Part shown: piece by piece, positions 31,752-40,949 of the stretch
Numbering within the stretch: position 1 is the first letter of the stretch
Layout of the letters: each line of letters opens with the position of its first letter
Assembly: GCF_021021415.1 (NCBI RefSeq)
Contig: NZ_JAINWJ010000043.1
Span: 1 to 64,000 of the forward strand
Length of the DNA: 64,000 bases
Origin: Martelella mediterranea
Lineage (GTDB): Bacteria > Pseudomonadota > Alphaproteobacteria > Rhizobiales > Rhizobiaceae
Reading direction: 5' to 3'
Notes under the pieces: generated by a model
Told to the model about the DNA's origin: nothing
Database searches by the model: none
What the model saw: only the letters and a program-made list of their open reading frames with translations
Made by a program: the position numbers and the translations under genes

Positions 31752-32881
31752 GCGAAGACTTCCAGTTCACCCTGAAGGCCACCGACGGCAATGCCCGTCT
31801 TGGCGCGATCACCATGCCGAGCGGCGAAATCCGCACGCCGGCCTTCATGCCGGTCGGAACCGCCGGCACGGTGAAGGCGATGTATCTCGACCAGGTGCGC
31901 GATCTCGGCGCCGATATCATCCTCGGCAACACCTATCATCTGATGCTGCGCCCGGGCGCGGAGCGCGTGGCAAGGCTGGGCGGTCTGCATTCGCTGATCC
32001 GCTGGCCACATCCGATCCTGACGGATTCCGGCGGGTTTCAGGTGATGTCGCTCGCGGCACTGCGTGAAATCGACGAGAACAAGGGCGTGACCTTCAAGTC
32101 CCATATCGACGGTAGTGTCCACCATATGAGCCCGGAACGTTCGATCGAGATCCAGGGGCTTCTGGGCTCCGATATCCAGATGCAGCTCGATGAATGCGTT
32201 CGGCTTCCCGCCGAACGTGCCGAAATCGAAAAGTCCACCGACATGTCGCTGCGCTGGGCCGAGCGCTGCCGCGTCGCCTTCGGCGACCAGCCGGGCAAGG
32301 CGATGTTCGGCATCGTTCAGGGCGGCGACATTCCGGACCTGCGCATCCGCTCCGCGCGCGGCCTCGCCGATCTCGACCTCAAGGGCTATGCCGTCGGCGG
32401 GCTTGCCGTCGGCGAGCCGCAGGCGGTGATGCTGGCGATGCTGGAGACGACGCTGCCGGAACTGCCGGCGGAAAAGCCGCGCTATCTGATGGGCGTCGGC
32501 ACGCCGGACGATATCCTGAAATCGGTGGCGCGCGGCATCGACATGTTCGATTGCGTAATGCCGACAAGGGCAGGGCGCCACGGTCTCGCCTTCACAAGGC
32601 GCGGCAAGGTCAACCTGCGCAACGCCCGCCACGCAGAGGACCTGCGCCCGCTGGACGAGGAAAGCGATTGCCCCGCGACCCGCGACTACTCACGCGCCTA
32701 TCTGCACCATCTGGTGCGCTCCAACGAGTCGCTTGGCGGCATGTTGCTGACTTGGAACAATCTGCATTATTACCAGCAGCTCATGCAGGGCATTCGCAAG
32801 GCCATTGCAGAGGGACGCTACGACGATTTCGTCGCGGAAACCCAGGAAGGCTGGGCGAGGGGCGATGTCGCCGCTATCTGA
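31748..32881 (+). CDS. tgt: tRNA-guanine(34) transglycosylase with a degenerate zinc site
   Basis: Exchanges G34 for preQ1 in tRNAs with GUN anticodons. The 377-residue length is normal. Catalytic residues are kept: Asp93 ([12 protein letters not shown]) and Asp268 ([17 protein letters not shown]). The zinc-binding region is odd. Where Zymomonas/E. coli enzymes have C-x-C-x2-C and a later His, this protein has Ser306, Cys308, Thr311 and Asn337 ([24 protein letters not shown]). Three of four ligands are therefore missing; His340 lies one turn after the lost His. It overlaps queA by 4 bp and the convergent P-loop gene by 8 bp. Confidence 0.97.
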   Translation: MSEDFQFTLKATDGNARLGAITMPSGEIRTPAFMPVGTAGTVKAMYLDQVRDLGADIILGNTYHLMLRPGAERVARLGGLHSLIRWPHPILTDSGGFQVMSLAALREIDENKGVTFKSHIDGSVHHMSPERSIEIQGLLGSDIQMQLDECVRLPAERAEIEKSTDMSLRWAERCRVAFGDQPGKAMFGIVQGGDIPDLRIRSARGLADLDLKGYAVGGLAVGEPQAVMLAMLETTLPELPAEKPRYLMGVGTPDDILKSVARGIDMFDCVMPTRAGRHGLAFTRRGKVNLRNARHAEDLRPLDEESDCPATRDYSRAYLHHLVRSNESLGGMLLTWNNLHYYQQLMQGIRKAIAEGRYDDFVAETQEGWARGDVAAI

Positions 32882-33413
32882 CCGGCGGCAACTCCCAGCG
32901 CCGGTAAAGCTCGTCAAGCGCCTTTTCACTGTGGCATTCGACTGTCGGCAAACCGGAGCGGCGTAAGGCCTCGGCGTATTTGGTCGCGCTGTTTTGGGTC
33001 TTGAACAGGATCCAGTCGATCATATCCCATTTGATGCTGTCCTGCGCGCCTTCCAGATGGCCGGCGCGTGCGGCGCGATTGACCGTGGTTCGCCTGATAT
33101 AGCGCGCCAGCCGGCGCCAGCGGCTGGATGTAATGAGGATCGCGCCGGTCGCGCGCGCAAGGCGCTGCGGCATCAACCGGCTGTAATTGCCGTCCATGAC
33201 CCAGTGCTCGCCCATGATGGCGTCATCGTGCAGTCTCGCGAACTCGGCCTCGGGGCGCGGTTTCCAGTCGGTGTTGGGTAGGTGCTGGAACTGATCCAGG
33301 TGGATCGCCTCGATATCCAGCTTTCTGGACAAAGCGACGGCCAGGGTCGACTTACCCGCATTGGAGGGGCCGAGGACGACGATACGCGTCCCGAGAGATT
33401 CCAGACTATGCAT
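32874..33413 (-). CDS. P-loop nucleotide kinase-like protein (AAA/adenylate kinase-related)
   Basis: A 179-residue P-loop protein. Walker A is GPSNAGKS (residues 15-22), followed by the kinase-like pattern [20 protein letters not shown] and [19 protein letters not shown]. This pattern is typical of small 'topology modulation' or adenylate kinase-related proteins whose substrates are unknown. It is convergent with tgt (8-bp overlap). A 16-bp palindrome lies 38 bp upstream of its start. Confidence 0.8.
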   Translation of the reverse strand: MHSLESLGTRIVVLGPSNAGKSTLAVALSRKLDIEAIHLDQFQHLPNTDWKPRPEAEFARLHDDAIMGEHWVMDGNYSRLMPQRLARATGAILITSSRWRRLARYIRRTTVNRAARAGHLEGAQDSIKWDMIDWILFKTQNSATKYAEALRRSGLPTVECHSEKALDELYRRWELPPVR

Positions 33414-33450
33414 GAGAGATACGCAGACAGTTTCGCAGATTGTTTCTATG

Positions 33451-33466
33451 TGTTCCGCAGGGAACA
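33451..33466. promoter_or_regulatory. Palindrome TGTTCC-GCAG-GGAACA
   Basis: A perfect 6-bp inverted repeat with a 4-bp spacer lies upstream of the P-loop kinase-like gene, in the 173-bp gap before the second IalB gene. It could be an operator for an unidentified regulator. Only the symmetry supports this. Confidence 0.25.
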
Positions 33467-33586
33467 GTGCCCGGCGGGGTCACTATAACAAAGATCACAT
33501 AATGTGGATTATGGAACTTTCTGATATCGCCGGCAACAAAACTCCATTGTCGCCGGTGCTGATATTTTCTCGCTGACGAATTGCGT

Positions 33587-34111
33587 TTAACGCAGTTCCA
33601 TCAGCCGCTTGTGCGCCGCCGTGAAACCTTTCAGCGAAGCGCCGATGCTGAGCTTTTCGCTCCCGTCGATCGGCTGAGCGATGATATTCAGCGAGCCGCC
33701 ATTCTTCATCCGCTCGGCCATTGCCGCATCGAATTCGACGGGCACGAGGCAGCCCTGCGGAAGACATGTCGAAAAGCCGAATGTCTTTCCTTCGGTCGCA
33801 TCATCGATCGTCAGCGTCACGCCCTGGGCCAGCGCCAGGCCGAACGGCATGATTACCACGCCCTGGATTTTGTCGTCCGGCGTCACCGACAGCTCGACCG
33901 TCATCACCCGCTGGCCGCTATCCTTTGCCACCTGATTATGGATCATCGCGCAGCGGTCGACGCCTTCGTTGGAAATGCAGGTGACGCGCCAGTCCTGATA
34001 GGTTTCGTTGAGCGAGCTTGCGCCCTCCGGCAAGGCCGAAATTGCCGGGCTTGCGGCTGCGCCGAAAAGAAACGCCGAAACGATGCCGGCTGCGATGTGA
34101 CGAGGTTTCAC
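33587..34111 (-). CDS. Invasion-associated locus B (IalB) family protein
   Basis: A 174-residue exported protein. The signal peptide begins MKPRHIAAGIVSAFLFGAAA and is cleaved near AISA. The IalB domain has NETYQDWRVTCISNEGVDRC near the start and the later cysteine pair STCLPQGCLVP. The GTG at 34111 is selected because a GGAG-containing site precedes it and the signal sequence begins there; the long upstream frame is not protein-like. It is divergent from the efflux operon and paralogous to the IalB gene at 15390-16037, but lacks the Gln/Pro linker. Confidence 0.88.
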   Translation of the reverse strand: MKPRHIAAGIVSAFLFGAAASPAISALPEGASSLNETYQDWRVTCISNEGVDRCAMIHNQVAKDSGQRVMTVELSVTPDDKIQGVVIMPFGLALAQGVTLTIDDATEGKTFGFSTCLPQGCLVPVEFDAAMAERMKNGGSLNIIAQPIDGSEKLSIGASLKGFTAAHKRLMELR

Positions 34112-34337
34112 CAGGAATCTCCCAAATCCGTCTGATTTTCGCGTGAAACTAGCATGATTCGCCGGACGCCAACACCGGCAACACGCTCGCGCGATACGCA
34201 TGTTTTCGGGTTCCGCGCAAAGATGTGTGCGGCAATGATGTAGCGCCCGGTTTAATCCGCGGCAATGCTTGCATGGCCGCCGGTTCCTCGCCATAGTCGC
34301 CGGCAAATCGTAAGGCGTACAGACAGGAGAATTCCCG

Positions 34338-35579
34338 ATGTCCTCGCACGGAAGGCGCGATGAACAGGAAGGCCATGCGCGGCCGCCCGTTCCCGATATC
34401 ATGGCGATTCTCGGCGAGAACAAGCCGCGCCGACGCTTCCCCTGGGGCTGGCTGGCGCTCGTCATCGTCCTCATTGCCGCGGGCTATGGCGGCTACCGCT
34501 TCTACCAGAGCGGCGACCTGCAACTGGTCGCGGCCCGGCCCGGCTACACGACCGCCGAGGTGATCCGCGGACCGATGAACATCACCGTGCGCGCCACCGG
34601 CGCGATCGAGCCGATCAACCGCGTCGAGATTTCGAGCGAGCTTTCCGGTACGGTGAAGGACGTGCTTGTGGATTTCAACAGCGAGGTCAAGGCCGGCGAC
34701 GTGCTGCTCGAACTCGAAACCGACGAATTGACGGCCGATATATTGAGCGCCAAGGCCAAGCTCGCCGCCGCCAGTGCCGATGTCGCGTCGAGCGTCTCCG
34801 ATGTCGAATCCGCCAAGGCAACCATGGATCGCGCCGAAACCCTGGCAAAGCGCAATGTCGCGCCGCGCCAGGATTTCGAGGACGCGCAATTTGCCTATGC
34901 GGCCGCTGTTGCCGACCGCCAGAGCGCAGAGGCGCGGCTCGATGTCGCCAAGGCCGAGCTGGCGCTGGCGGAACTGCGGCTCAACAAGGCGACCATTCGT
35001 TCGCCAATCGACGGCGTCGTGCTTTACCGCAATGTCGATGTCGGCCAGACCTTCACGACCTCGCTGGAGGCCCCTACTCTCTTCGTCATCGCCGGCGATC
35101 TCGGCCAGATGGAGCTGCGCGTCGATATTGACGAGGCCGATGTCGGCAAGGTCGAGCCGGGACAGAAGGCAAGCTTCACCGTCGAGGCCTTTCCAGACAA
35201 GCGCTTCCCGGCCGAGATCGATTCGATCCGCTATGCCTCGGAGCTCAACAGCGATGTCGTGACCTACAAGGCGGTGCTTCTGGTCGACAATTCCGAGCGC
35301 CTGCTGCGCCAGGGCATGACAGCGACGGCCGATATTCTGGTCAGCGAATCCGAGGACGTGATCCTGGTGCCGACCGCGGCGCTGCGCTTCGTGCCGGCCG
35401 GCGTCGACGCGCCCACCTCTTCGGGCGACGAGCGCACCGCCTGGCTGCTTCGCAACGGCGAGCCGCTGCCGGTTCCGATCACGGTCGGCGCCAGCGATGG
35501 CCGCTATACCGCCGTCGTGGACGGCGATCTGCGCGTTGGCGACATGGTGGTCACGGGTAACGGCCGGGAGGTTCGATGA
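34338..35579 (+). CDS. MacA-like periplasmic adaptor (RND/HlyD family)
   Basis: A 413-residue membrane-fusion protein that would link an inner-membrane MacB-type transporter to an outer-membrane channel. A single N-terminal membrane anchor (FPWGWLALVIVLIAAGYGGY) follows a short cytoplasmic segment. Then come the lipoyl-like half motif (NRVEISSELSGTVKDVLVDF), an alpha-helical hairpin rich in Ala (about residues 130-205), and the second half (ATIRSPIDGVVLYRNVDVGQ). CAGGAG lies upstream of the ATG. It is the first gene of a three-gene operon; no TolC-like gene is present nearby. Confidence 0.93.
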   Translation: MSSHGRRDEQEGHARPPVPDIMAILGENKPRRRFPWGWLALVIVLIAAGYGGYRFYQSGDLQLVAARPGYTTAEVIRGPMNITVRATGAIEPINRVEISSELSGTVKDVLVDFNSEVKAGDVLLELETDELTADILSAKAKLAAASADVASSVSDVESAKATMDRAETLAKRNVAPRQDFEDAQFAYAAAVADRQSAEARLDVAKAELALAELRLNKATIRSPIDGVVLYRNVDVGQTFTTSLEAPTLFVIAGDLGQMELRVDIDEADVGKVEPGQKASFTVEAFPDKRFPAEIDSIRYASELNSDVVTYKAVLLVDNSERLLRQGMTATADILVSESEDVILVPTAALRFVPAGVDAPTSSGDERTAWLLRNGEPLPVPITVGASDGRYTAVVDGDLRVGDMVVTGNGREVR

Positions 35580-35580
35580 T

Positions 35581-36312
35581 ATGAACGCGGCTCCTCCTCT
35601 TATCGAATTCCGCAAGGTCTCGCGGATCTACGGCTCCGGCGAAGCGGAAATCGCGGCCCTGAACAGCGTCGATTTCTCGATCGAGGCCGGCGAGTTCCTC
35701 TCGATCATGGGCCCGTCAGGCTCCGGCAAGTCGACGGCGATGAACATTCTCGGTTGGCTCGACCGGCCGACCAGCGGCCAGTTCTTCTTCCAGGGCGTCG
35801 ACACGACCGAACTGCCCGGCCCCAAGCTGACCCTGCTGCGCCGCCATCTGCTGGCCTTCGTGTTCCAGCGCTACAACCTTCTGCCGCGCTCCTCGGCGAT
35901 CGAGAATGTCGAGCTGCCGCTGCTCTATCGCGGCATCAGCCGCACCGAGCGCCGCGAGCGGGCGGAAAACGCGCTTGACCAGGTGGGGCTCGGCGATCGG
36001 CTGCACCAGCGCACCATGGAGCTTTCCGGCGGCCAGCAGCAGCGCGTGGCGATTGCCCGGGCGCTGATCACCGAACCCGCCGTTCTGCTCGCCGACGAGC
36101 CCACCGGCAATCTCGACACCAAATCCAGCAACGAGATCATGGAACTCGTCACCAGCCTCAATGTCGATATCGGCATCACTGTGGTGATGGTCACCCATGA
36201 CGAGAATGTGGCGCGCTACGCCAGCCGGCGCATGCATTTCCTCGACGGCAGGGTCGATGGCAGTTATCGGCCGGGCCGCGGCGAACGGCGGGAGGACGAC
36301 CATGTTTCTTGA
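35581..36312 (+). CDS. ABC transporter ATP-binding protein (MacB-type, LolD-like)
   Basis: A 243-residue ATPase. Walker A is GPSGSGKS, the Q-loop region is FVFQRYNLLPRSSA, the ABC signature is LSGGQQQRVAIARAL and Walker B is VLLADEPTGNLD. These are the features of the MacB/LolD subfamily. The ATG at 35581 starts 1 bp after the adaptor stop, and the end overlaps the permease by 11 bp, showing tight coupling. In E. coli MacB the ATPase and permease are fused; here they are separate genes. Confidence 0.95.
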   Translation: MNAAPPLIEFRKVSRIYGSGEAEIAALNSVDFSIEAGEFLSIMGPSGSGKSTAMNILGWLDRPTSGQFFFQGVDTTELPGPKLTLLRRHLLAFVFQRYNLLPRSSAIENVELPLLYRGISRTERRERAENALDQVGLGDRLHQRTMELSGGQQQRVAIARALITEPAVLLADEPTGNLDTKSSNEIMELVTSLNVDIGITVVMVTHDENVARYASRRMHFLDGRVDGSYRPGRGERREDDHVS

Positions 36313-37507
36313 GATGCTGAAACTCGCGCTGCGGGCCGTTAGGCGCAATCTGCTGCGCTCGTTCCTTACCGTGCTCGGCGTCATCATCGGCGTTTCGGCG
36401 GTGATCATCATGGTCACGGTGGCGAACGGCACGGCGGAACAGGTGCGCACCGAAATCGCAAGGCTTGGCACGGATGTGCTGTTCGTGCGGCCCGGCCAGC
36501 GCGCGCCCGGCGCTGCCTCCGAAGCAGCCAAGGGCTTCACCGAGCGCGATATCGCGGCGCTCCGCAACCAGATACCGGACCTGCGCGCCGTAGCACCGCA
36601 GAACATTGTCGATGCGACCGTGGTGGCCGGCGGCAATAACCGCAAGACGGTGGTCATCGGCACCAGCGATGCGTTTCTCGACGCTCAGGACTGGACCATC
36701 GAAAGCGGCAGCGATTTCGCCGGCGCCGAGGTCGCGGCCGGCGATACCGCCTGCATTCTCGGCGCGACGGTCAAACAGACGCTGTTTGCCGATGACGATC
36801 CTGTCGGCCGCAATGTCCGCGTCGGAAATATTTCCTGCGCCGTTATCGGCACGCTCGGGGCCAAGGGCGAGGCCGGCATAGGCCGCGATCAGGACGATAT
36901 CGTACTGATGCCGATCGCCACATTCCAGCGCCGCCTCGGCGGCGACAGCTATATCGAAAGCATCGTGCTCGCCGCGAAAGACGGCGTTTCCACGCAGGAT
37001 CTGAAGGCCGAGGTCGGCGACCTGCTGCGCGAGCGCCGCAACATCCTGCCGGGCCGGCCGGACGATTTCGAGGTCAACGACATGACCGAGATCACCAACG
37101 CCGTGTCCGGTACGAAAAGCCACCTCACCGGTATGCTGGCGGCGATTGCCGGCGTCAGCCTGCTGGTCGGCGGCATCGGCATCATGAACATCATGCTGGT
37201 GTCGGTCACCGAGCGCACCCGTGAGATCGGCCTCAGGCTCACCGTCGGCGCGCTGGAGCGGCAGGTTCTGCTGCAATTCATCGTCGAGGCGCTGGTGCTG
37301 TCGATCTCGGGCGGGGTAGCCGGCATCGTCATCGGCCTCGGCCTCGCCTATGCCGCCGTGCAGTATCTATCCCTGCCCTTCGTCATCGACCCATGGATGA
37401 TCGCCGGCGCCTTCGGCTTCTCGGCCCTGATCGGCCTGATCTTCGGCTATTTCCCGGCCCGGCGGGCAGCACGGCTCAGCCCGATCGATGCGTTGCGGTT
37501 TGAGTGA
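36302..37507 (+). CDS. MacB-type ABC transporter permease
   Basis: A 401-residue permease with four membrane segments. TM1 lies in RSFLTVLGVIIGVSAVIIMV, a large periplasmic domain spans about 45-270, and three TMs at the C-terminus include GGIGIMNIMLVSVTERTREI, a MacB-family hallmark. The final FGYFPARRAARLSPIDALR is typical. The ATG at 36302 overlaps the ATPase gene by 11 bp. With the two upstream genes it forms a tripartite efflux system; the substrate (macrolide, peptide, lipid or siderophore) cannot be told from sequence. Confidence 0.94.
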   Translation: MFLEMLKLALRAVRRNLLRSFLTVLGVIIGVSAVIIMVTVANGTAEQVRTEIARLGTDVLFVRPGQRAPGAASEAAKGFTERDIAALRNQIPDLRAVAPQNIVDATVVAGGNNRKTVVIGTSDAFLDAQDWTIESGSDFAGAEVAAGDTACILGATVKQTLFADDDPVGRNVRVGNISCAVIGTLGAKGEAGIGRDQDDIVLMPIATFQRRLGGDSYIESIVLAAKDGVSTQDLKAEVGDLLRERRNILPGRPDDFEVNDMTEITNAVSGTKSHLTGMLAAIAGVSLLVGGIGIMNIMLVSVTERTREIGLRLTVGALERQVLLQFIVEALVLSISGGVAGIVIGLGLAYAAVQYLSLPFVIDPWMIAGAFGFSALIGLIFGYFPARRAARLSPIDALRFE

Positions 37508-37531
37508 GGGAACCGAGGCCTCTCAGCCAAC

Positions 37532-37790
37532 AATCTCCCCCTTGAGGGGGAGATGTCGCGTCTGACCTTGCCGCACAGCCCCCCAATCTTCTCGCCCCGG
37601 AGGGGAGAGATGTCGCGACAGCGACAGTGAGGGGGGAGCCTATCACCGCGAGCGCTCTAACGATCTGAAGCACTGCGCCACCCTCACTGCCCCTTTCGGG
37701 GCATCTCTCCCGCCAGCTGGAGAGAGTATTGGGAGCAAGCTGCTACCTGCTACGCCAGATGCGATAGCCCTACCCTCAAAAGGTGAGATT
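37532..37790. repeat. Mosaic palindromic repeat, copy C (inverted relative to B)
   Basis: A 259-bp element fills most of the 334-bp gap between the efflux permease and fpr. Read on the minus strand, it repeats the copy B core with few changes: the GCTTGCTCCCAATACTCTC block, GATGCCCCGAAAGGGGCAGT, GATAGGCTCCCCCCTCACTG and CTCCCCTCCGGGGCGAGAAG. The end near 37532 carries AATCTCCCCCTTGAGGGGGA; the end near 37790 is more degenerate. It lies between two convergent genes, so it may also act as a transcription terminator. Confidence 0.92.
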
Positions 37791-37841
37791 AAAGGCTGCT
37801 ATGCCTTAGCAAAATCCAGGACTGCAAAGGGCTGAAGCGCC

Positions 37842-38654
37842 CTATCCCACAAAGGCCCGCTCGATCACAAACTGCGAAGGCTTGTTGTTCGCACCTTCGG
37901 TCAGGCCGGCGGCCTCCAGCAGGGCCTTGGTGTCCTTCAACATCTCGGTCGAGCCGCAGATCATGGCGCGGTCCGTCTCCGGGTTCAGCGCGGGAACGCC
38001 GAGGTCCTCGAACAGCTTGCCGCTGGCGATGAGATCGGTGATCCGGCCGGTGCGCACGAAGTCCTCGCGGGTGGCGGTGGCGTAATGGCGCAGCTTGTCG
38101 CCGACGACCTCGCTCAGGAGTTCATCGTTCTCGATCTCGTTCACCAGGTCGAAGCCATATTTGAGCTCGGCGACCTCGCGGCAGGTGTGGGTCAGGATCA
38201 CCTCGTCGAACTTTTCAAACGTTTCCGGCTCGCGGATCAGGCTTGCGAACGGAGCAATCCCGGTTCCGGTCGAAAACATATAAAGCCGTTTGGCGGGCGT
38301 CAGCGCATCAAGCACCAGCGTGCCGGTCGGCTTCTTGCGCATCAGAACCGTGTCGCCGGGCTGGATTTTCTGCAGGTGCTGGGTCAGCGGGCCGCCCGGA
38401 ACCTTGATCGAGAAGAATTCCAGCGTATCGGCCCAGGCCGGGCTTGCGATCGAATAGGCGCGGTAGATCGGCTTACCGTCGACCATCAGGCCGATCATCG
38501 CGAATTCGCCCGAGCGGAAGCGGAAACCGGCCGGCCGCGTCATGGTGAAGCGGAACAGATGGTCGGTATAATGCTCAACGCTCAGCACGGTCTCGCCATA
38601 AACCCCGGCGGGCAACGCAGTCGCAAGATCGTCGGTTTTGGTCTGCACGTTCAT
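37842..38654 (-). CDS. fpr: Ferredoxin--NADP(+) reductase
   Basis: FAD enzyme of 270 residues that moves electrons between NADPH and ferredoxin or flavodoxin. The FAD-binding motif is PIYRAYSIASP, with FRFRSGEFAMIGL before it; the NADP-binding region is LYMFSTGTGIAPFASLIREP. The family-typical C-terminal FVIERAFVG is present. The ATG at 38654 has AGGACC upstream; the ATG at 38669 is an alternative five codons earlier. It lies 118 bp downstream of the sulfite reductase cluster on the same strand and may supply its electrons. Confidence 0.95.
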   Translation of the reverse strand: MNVQTKTDDLATALPAGVYGETVLSVEHYTDHLFRFTMTRPAGFRFRSGEFAMIGLMVDGKPIYRAYSIASPAWADTLEFFSIKVPGGPLTQHLQKIQPGDTVLMRKKPTGTLVLDALTPAKRLYMFSTGTGIAPFASLIREPETFEKFDEVILTHTCREVAELKYGFDLVNEIENDELLSEVVGDKLRHYATATREDFVRTGRITDLIASGKLFEDLGVPALNPETDRAMICGSTEMLKDTKALLEAAGLTEGANNKPSQFVIERAFVG

Positions 38655-38772
38655 GTCTGGTCCTGTCATTCTGTCTCGTCGGCGCCTTCGATCCGCTTGC
38701 GGGTCATATCCTCCAGCGCTCAAATACTACCGCTGGCCGACAATTGCAAAGTCAGCGGAAAATTCTTGGCTT

Positions 38773-39276
38773 TCACGCGCCCGCCTGGCGCCGCCAACTG
38801 TAACCGGGCACCGTGGCGGCGGGTTTTGCGGCGGGCTGGTAGTAGCGCGTCACCGCCGGCAACCGCCCTTCCCCTAGCCTGCGGATCGCGGTCTCGTTGG
38901 TCACAGCGAAGCTGTCGAAGCCGCAGCGCAGCATATGCACCAGCGGATCGATCAGCACGTCGCCGATGGCGCGCAGCTCGCCGGTATAGCCCAGCCGCTC
39001 GCGCAGCAGCGTCGCCTGCGAAAATGCCCTTCCGTCGCTGAAGGCCGGGAACGTCAGCGCCACCAGCATGATCCGGTCGAGATAGGGCGCAAGCCGCGTC
39101 GGGTCATCGAACGGTCCGAGTACGACGCCGACCGGCTCATTGCCTTCGACGCCATGCTCGATGATATCGGCGTAGGGGATGAGCACCCGCTCCCCCTCGC
39201 CCGCCTTGCGCTCTTCGGTTTCCACCACCCAGGGGTCGTTTTCGACAAAGCCGCCTTCTTTCCAGATTGCAGTCAT
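38773..39276 (-). CDS. DUF934 protein of the sulfite reductase operon
   Basis: A 167-residue DUF934 protein. The family is nearly always encoded next to assimilatory sulfite reductase and is described as probably involved in sulfite reduction, but its biochemistry is not settled. Conserved stretches are ALTFPAFSDGRAFSQATLLR, GELRAIGDVLIDPLVHMLRC and AVTRYYQP. It begins 11 bp after the cysI stop, with GGAGACC upstream of the ATG at 39276. The longer upstream frame is a shadow inside cysI. Confidence 0.92.
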   Translation of the reverse strand: MTAIWKEGGFVENDPWVVETEERKAGEGERVLIPYADIIEHGVEGNEPVGVVLGPFDDPTRLAPYLDRIMLVALTFPAFSDGRAFSQATLLRERLGYTGELRAIGDVLIDPLVHMLRCGFDSFAVTNETAIRRLGEGRLPAVTRYYQPAAKPAATVPGYSWRRQAGA

Positions 39277-39287
39277 GTGCGGTCTCC

Positions 39288-40943
39288 TCAGGCGGCCTTG
39301 GCTTTTTCGGGATAGAGCGCGTCCTTGAAGGGTTGCGCGCCGAGCCTGCGATAGGCCTCGATGAAGGTTTCCGACCTGTCGGTCCGGAGCGAAAGATAGG
39401 TATCGACGATCGTCTCCACCGCATCGGTCACCTTCGACGGCTCGAAGCCGCGGCCGATGATCTCGCCGATCGAGGTGTTCTCGTCCGCCGATCCGCCAAG
39501 CGTGATCTGGTAGAGCTCGGCGCCCTTCTTCTCCACGCCAAGAAGGCCGATGTGGCCGACATGGTGGTGACCGCAGGCATTGATGCAGCCGGAAATCTTG
39601 ATCTTCAGATCGCCGATTTCGGCCTGACGCTCGGCATTGCCGAAACGGGTGGAAAGCTCCTGTGCGAGGGGGATCGACCGCGCATTGGCGAGCGCGCAAT
39701 AATCGAGCCCGGGACAGGCGATGATATCGGTGATCAGCCCGGCATTGCCGGTCGCAAGCCCCGCTTCCTCAAGCGCGCGATAGACCGCCGGCAGATCAGC
39801 GCGGGCAACGTGCGGCAGAACGAGGTTCTGTTCGTGGCTGACGCGGATTTCATCGAAGCCGTAGCGCTCGGCGATATCGGCGACCGCCTCCATCTGGGCG
39901 TCGGTCGCGTCTCCGGGAATGCCGCCGATCGGCTTCAGCGAAATCGTCACCATCGCATAGTCGTCACGCTTGTGGGCGACGGTGTTGCGGGTCAGCCAGT
40001 TGATATAGCCGGCATTGGCGGTGTCGAACCGGTCGCGCTCGCGTGCCGGCAATTCGGGCAGCGCGAAGTAGGCGCGGATCGCCTCGACGTCGCCTTCCGG
40101 CAGCGTCAATGCGCCGCCCTTTAGCGCCTCGAATTCCTGCTCGATCTGGGCCTTCAGCTCTTCGAGCCCGGTCTCGTGAACGAGGATCTTGATGCGCGCC
40201 TTGTACTTGTTGTCGCGGCGGCCGTTGAGGTTGTAGACGCGCAGGATCGCCGTCGCATAGGCCAGGAGATCGGCTTCCGGAAGAAAGTCGCGAACCTTCT
40301 TGGCGATCATCGGCGTGCGCCCCTGCCCGCCGCCGACATAGACGGCAAAGCCGAGTTCGCCGGCCTCGTTCCGCTTCAGATGCAGGCCGATATCATGGAC
40401 CTGGATCGCCGCACGGTCGCGTTCGGCGCCGGTCACCGCGATCTTGAACTTGCGCGGCAGGAACGAAAACTCGGGATGCAGCGACGACCACTGCCGCAGG
40501 ATTTCCGCATAGGGTCGCGGATCGGCGACCTCATCGGCGGCAGCGCCCGAGAAATGGTCGGCGGTCACATTGCGGATGCAGTTGCCCGAGGTCTGGATCG
40601 CATGCATCTCGACGCTTGCGAGATCGCGCAGGATCGCCGGAATATCGGACAGCTTCGGCCAGTTGAACTGGATGTTCTGGCGCGTCGTGAAGTGGCCATA
40701 GCCGCGGTCATAGGTGCGCGCGACATGGGCGAGCATGCGCATCTGCCGGGCATTCATCGTGCCATAGGGCACGGCAATGCGCAGCATATAGGCGTGAAGC
40801 TGCAGGTAAACGCCGTTCATCAGCCGCAGCGGCTTGAACTGATCCTCGGTGATTTCGCCGGAAAGGCGGCGCTCGACCTGATCGGTGAACTGGTCCACCC
40901 GCTGGGAAACGAAATCGCGGTCGAATTCATCATAACGATACAT
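39288..40943 (-). CDS. cysI: Nitrite/sulfite reductase hemoprotein (assimilatory sulfite reductase)
   Basis: Siroheme and [4Fe-4S] enzyme reducing sulfite to sulfide; 551 residues. Cluster and siroheme ligands are visible as C-x5-C (CPGLDYC) and C-x3-C (GCINACGHHH). The first substrate-binding region is FTTRQNIQFNWPKLSDIP and TSGNCIRNVTADH. No CysJ-type flavoprotein is adjacent, so reduction by ferredoxin, fed by Fpr, is likely. The siroheme is supplied by cysG upstream in the same cluster. Sulfite is preferred over nitrite because of the DUF934/DUF2849/cysG context. Confidence 0.94.
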   Translation of the reverse strand: MYRYDEFDRDFVSQRVDQFTDQVERRLSGEITEDQFKPLRLMNGVYLQLHAYMLRIAVPYGTMNARQMRMLAHVARTYDRGYGHFTTRQNIQFNWPKLSDIPAILRDLASVEMHAIQTSGNCIRNVTADHFSGAAADEVADPRPYAEILRQWSSLHPEFSFLPRKFKIAVTGAERDRAAIQVHDIGLHLKRNEAGELGFAVYVGGGQGRTPMIAKKVRDFLPEADLLAYATAILRVYNLNGRRDNKYKARIKILVHETGLEELKAQIEQEFEALKGGALTLPEGDVEAIRAYFALPELPARERDRFDTANAGYINWLTRNTVAHKRDDYAMVTISLKPIGGIPGDATDAQMEAVADIAERYGFDEIRVSHEQNLVLPHVARADLPAVYRALEEAGLATGNAGLITDIIACPGLDYCALANARSIPLAQELSTRFGNAERQAEIGDLKIKISGCINACGHHHVGHIGLLGVEKKGAELYQITLGGSADENTSIGEIIGRGFEPSKVTDAVETIVDTYLSLRTDRSETFIEAYRRLGAQPFKDALYPEKAKAA

Positions 40944-40949
40944 GAGGTC

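Noticed and set aside
37476-37673. A short open frame inside mosaic repeat C
   Set aside because: It consists of repeat sequence and has no ribosome binding site. The same peptide pattern appears in the other copies because of the repeat, not because of a gene.
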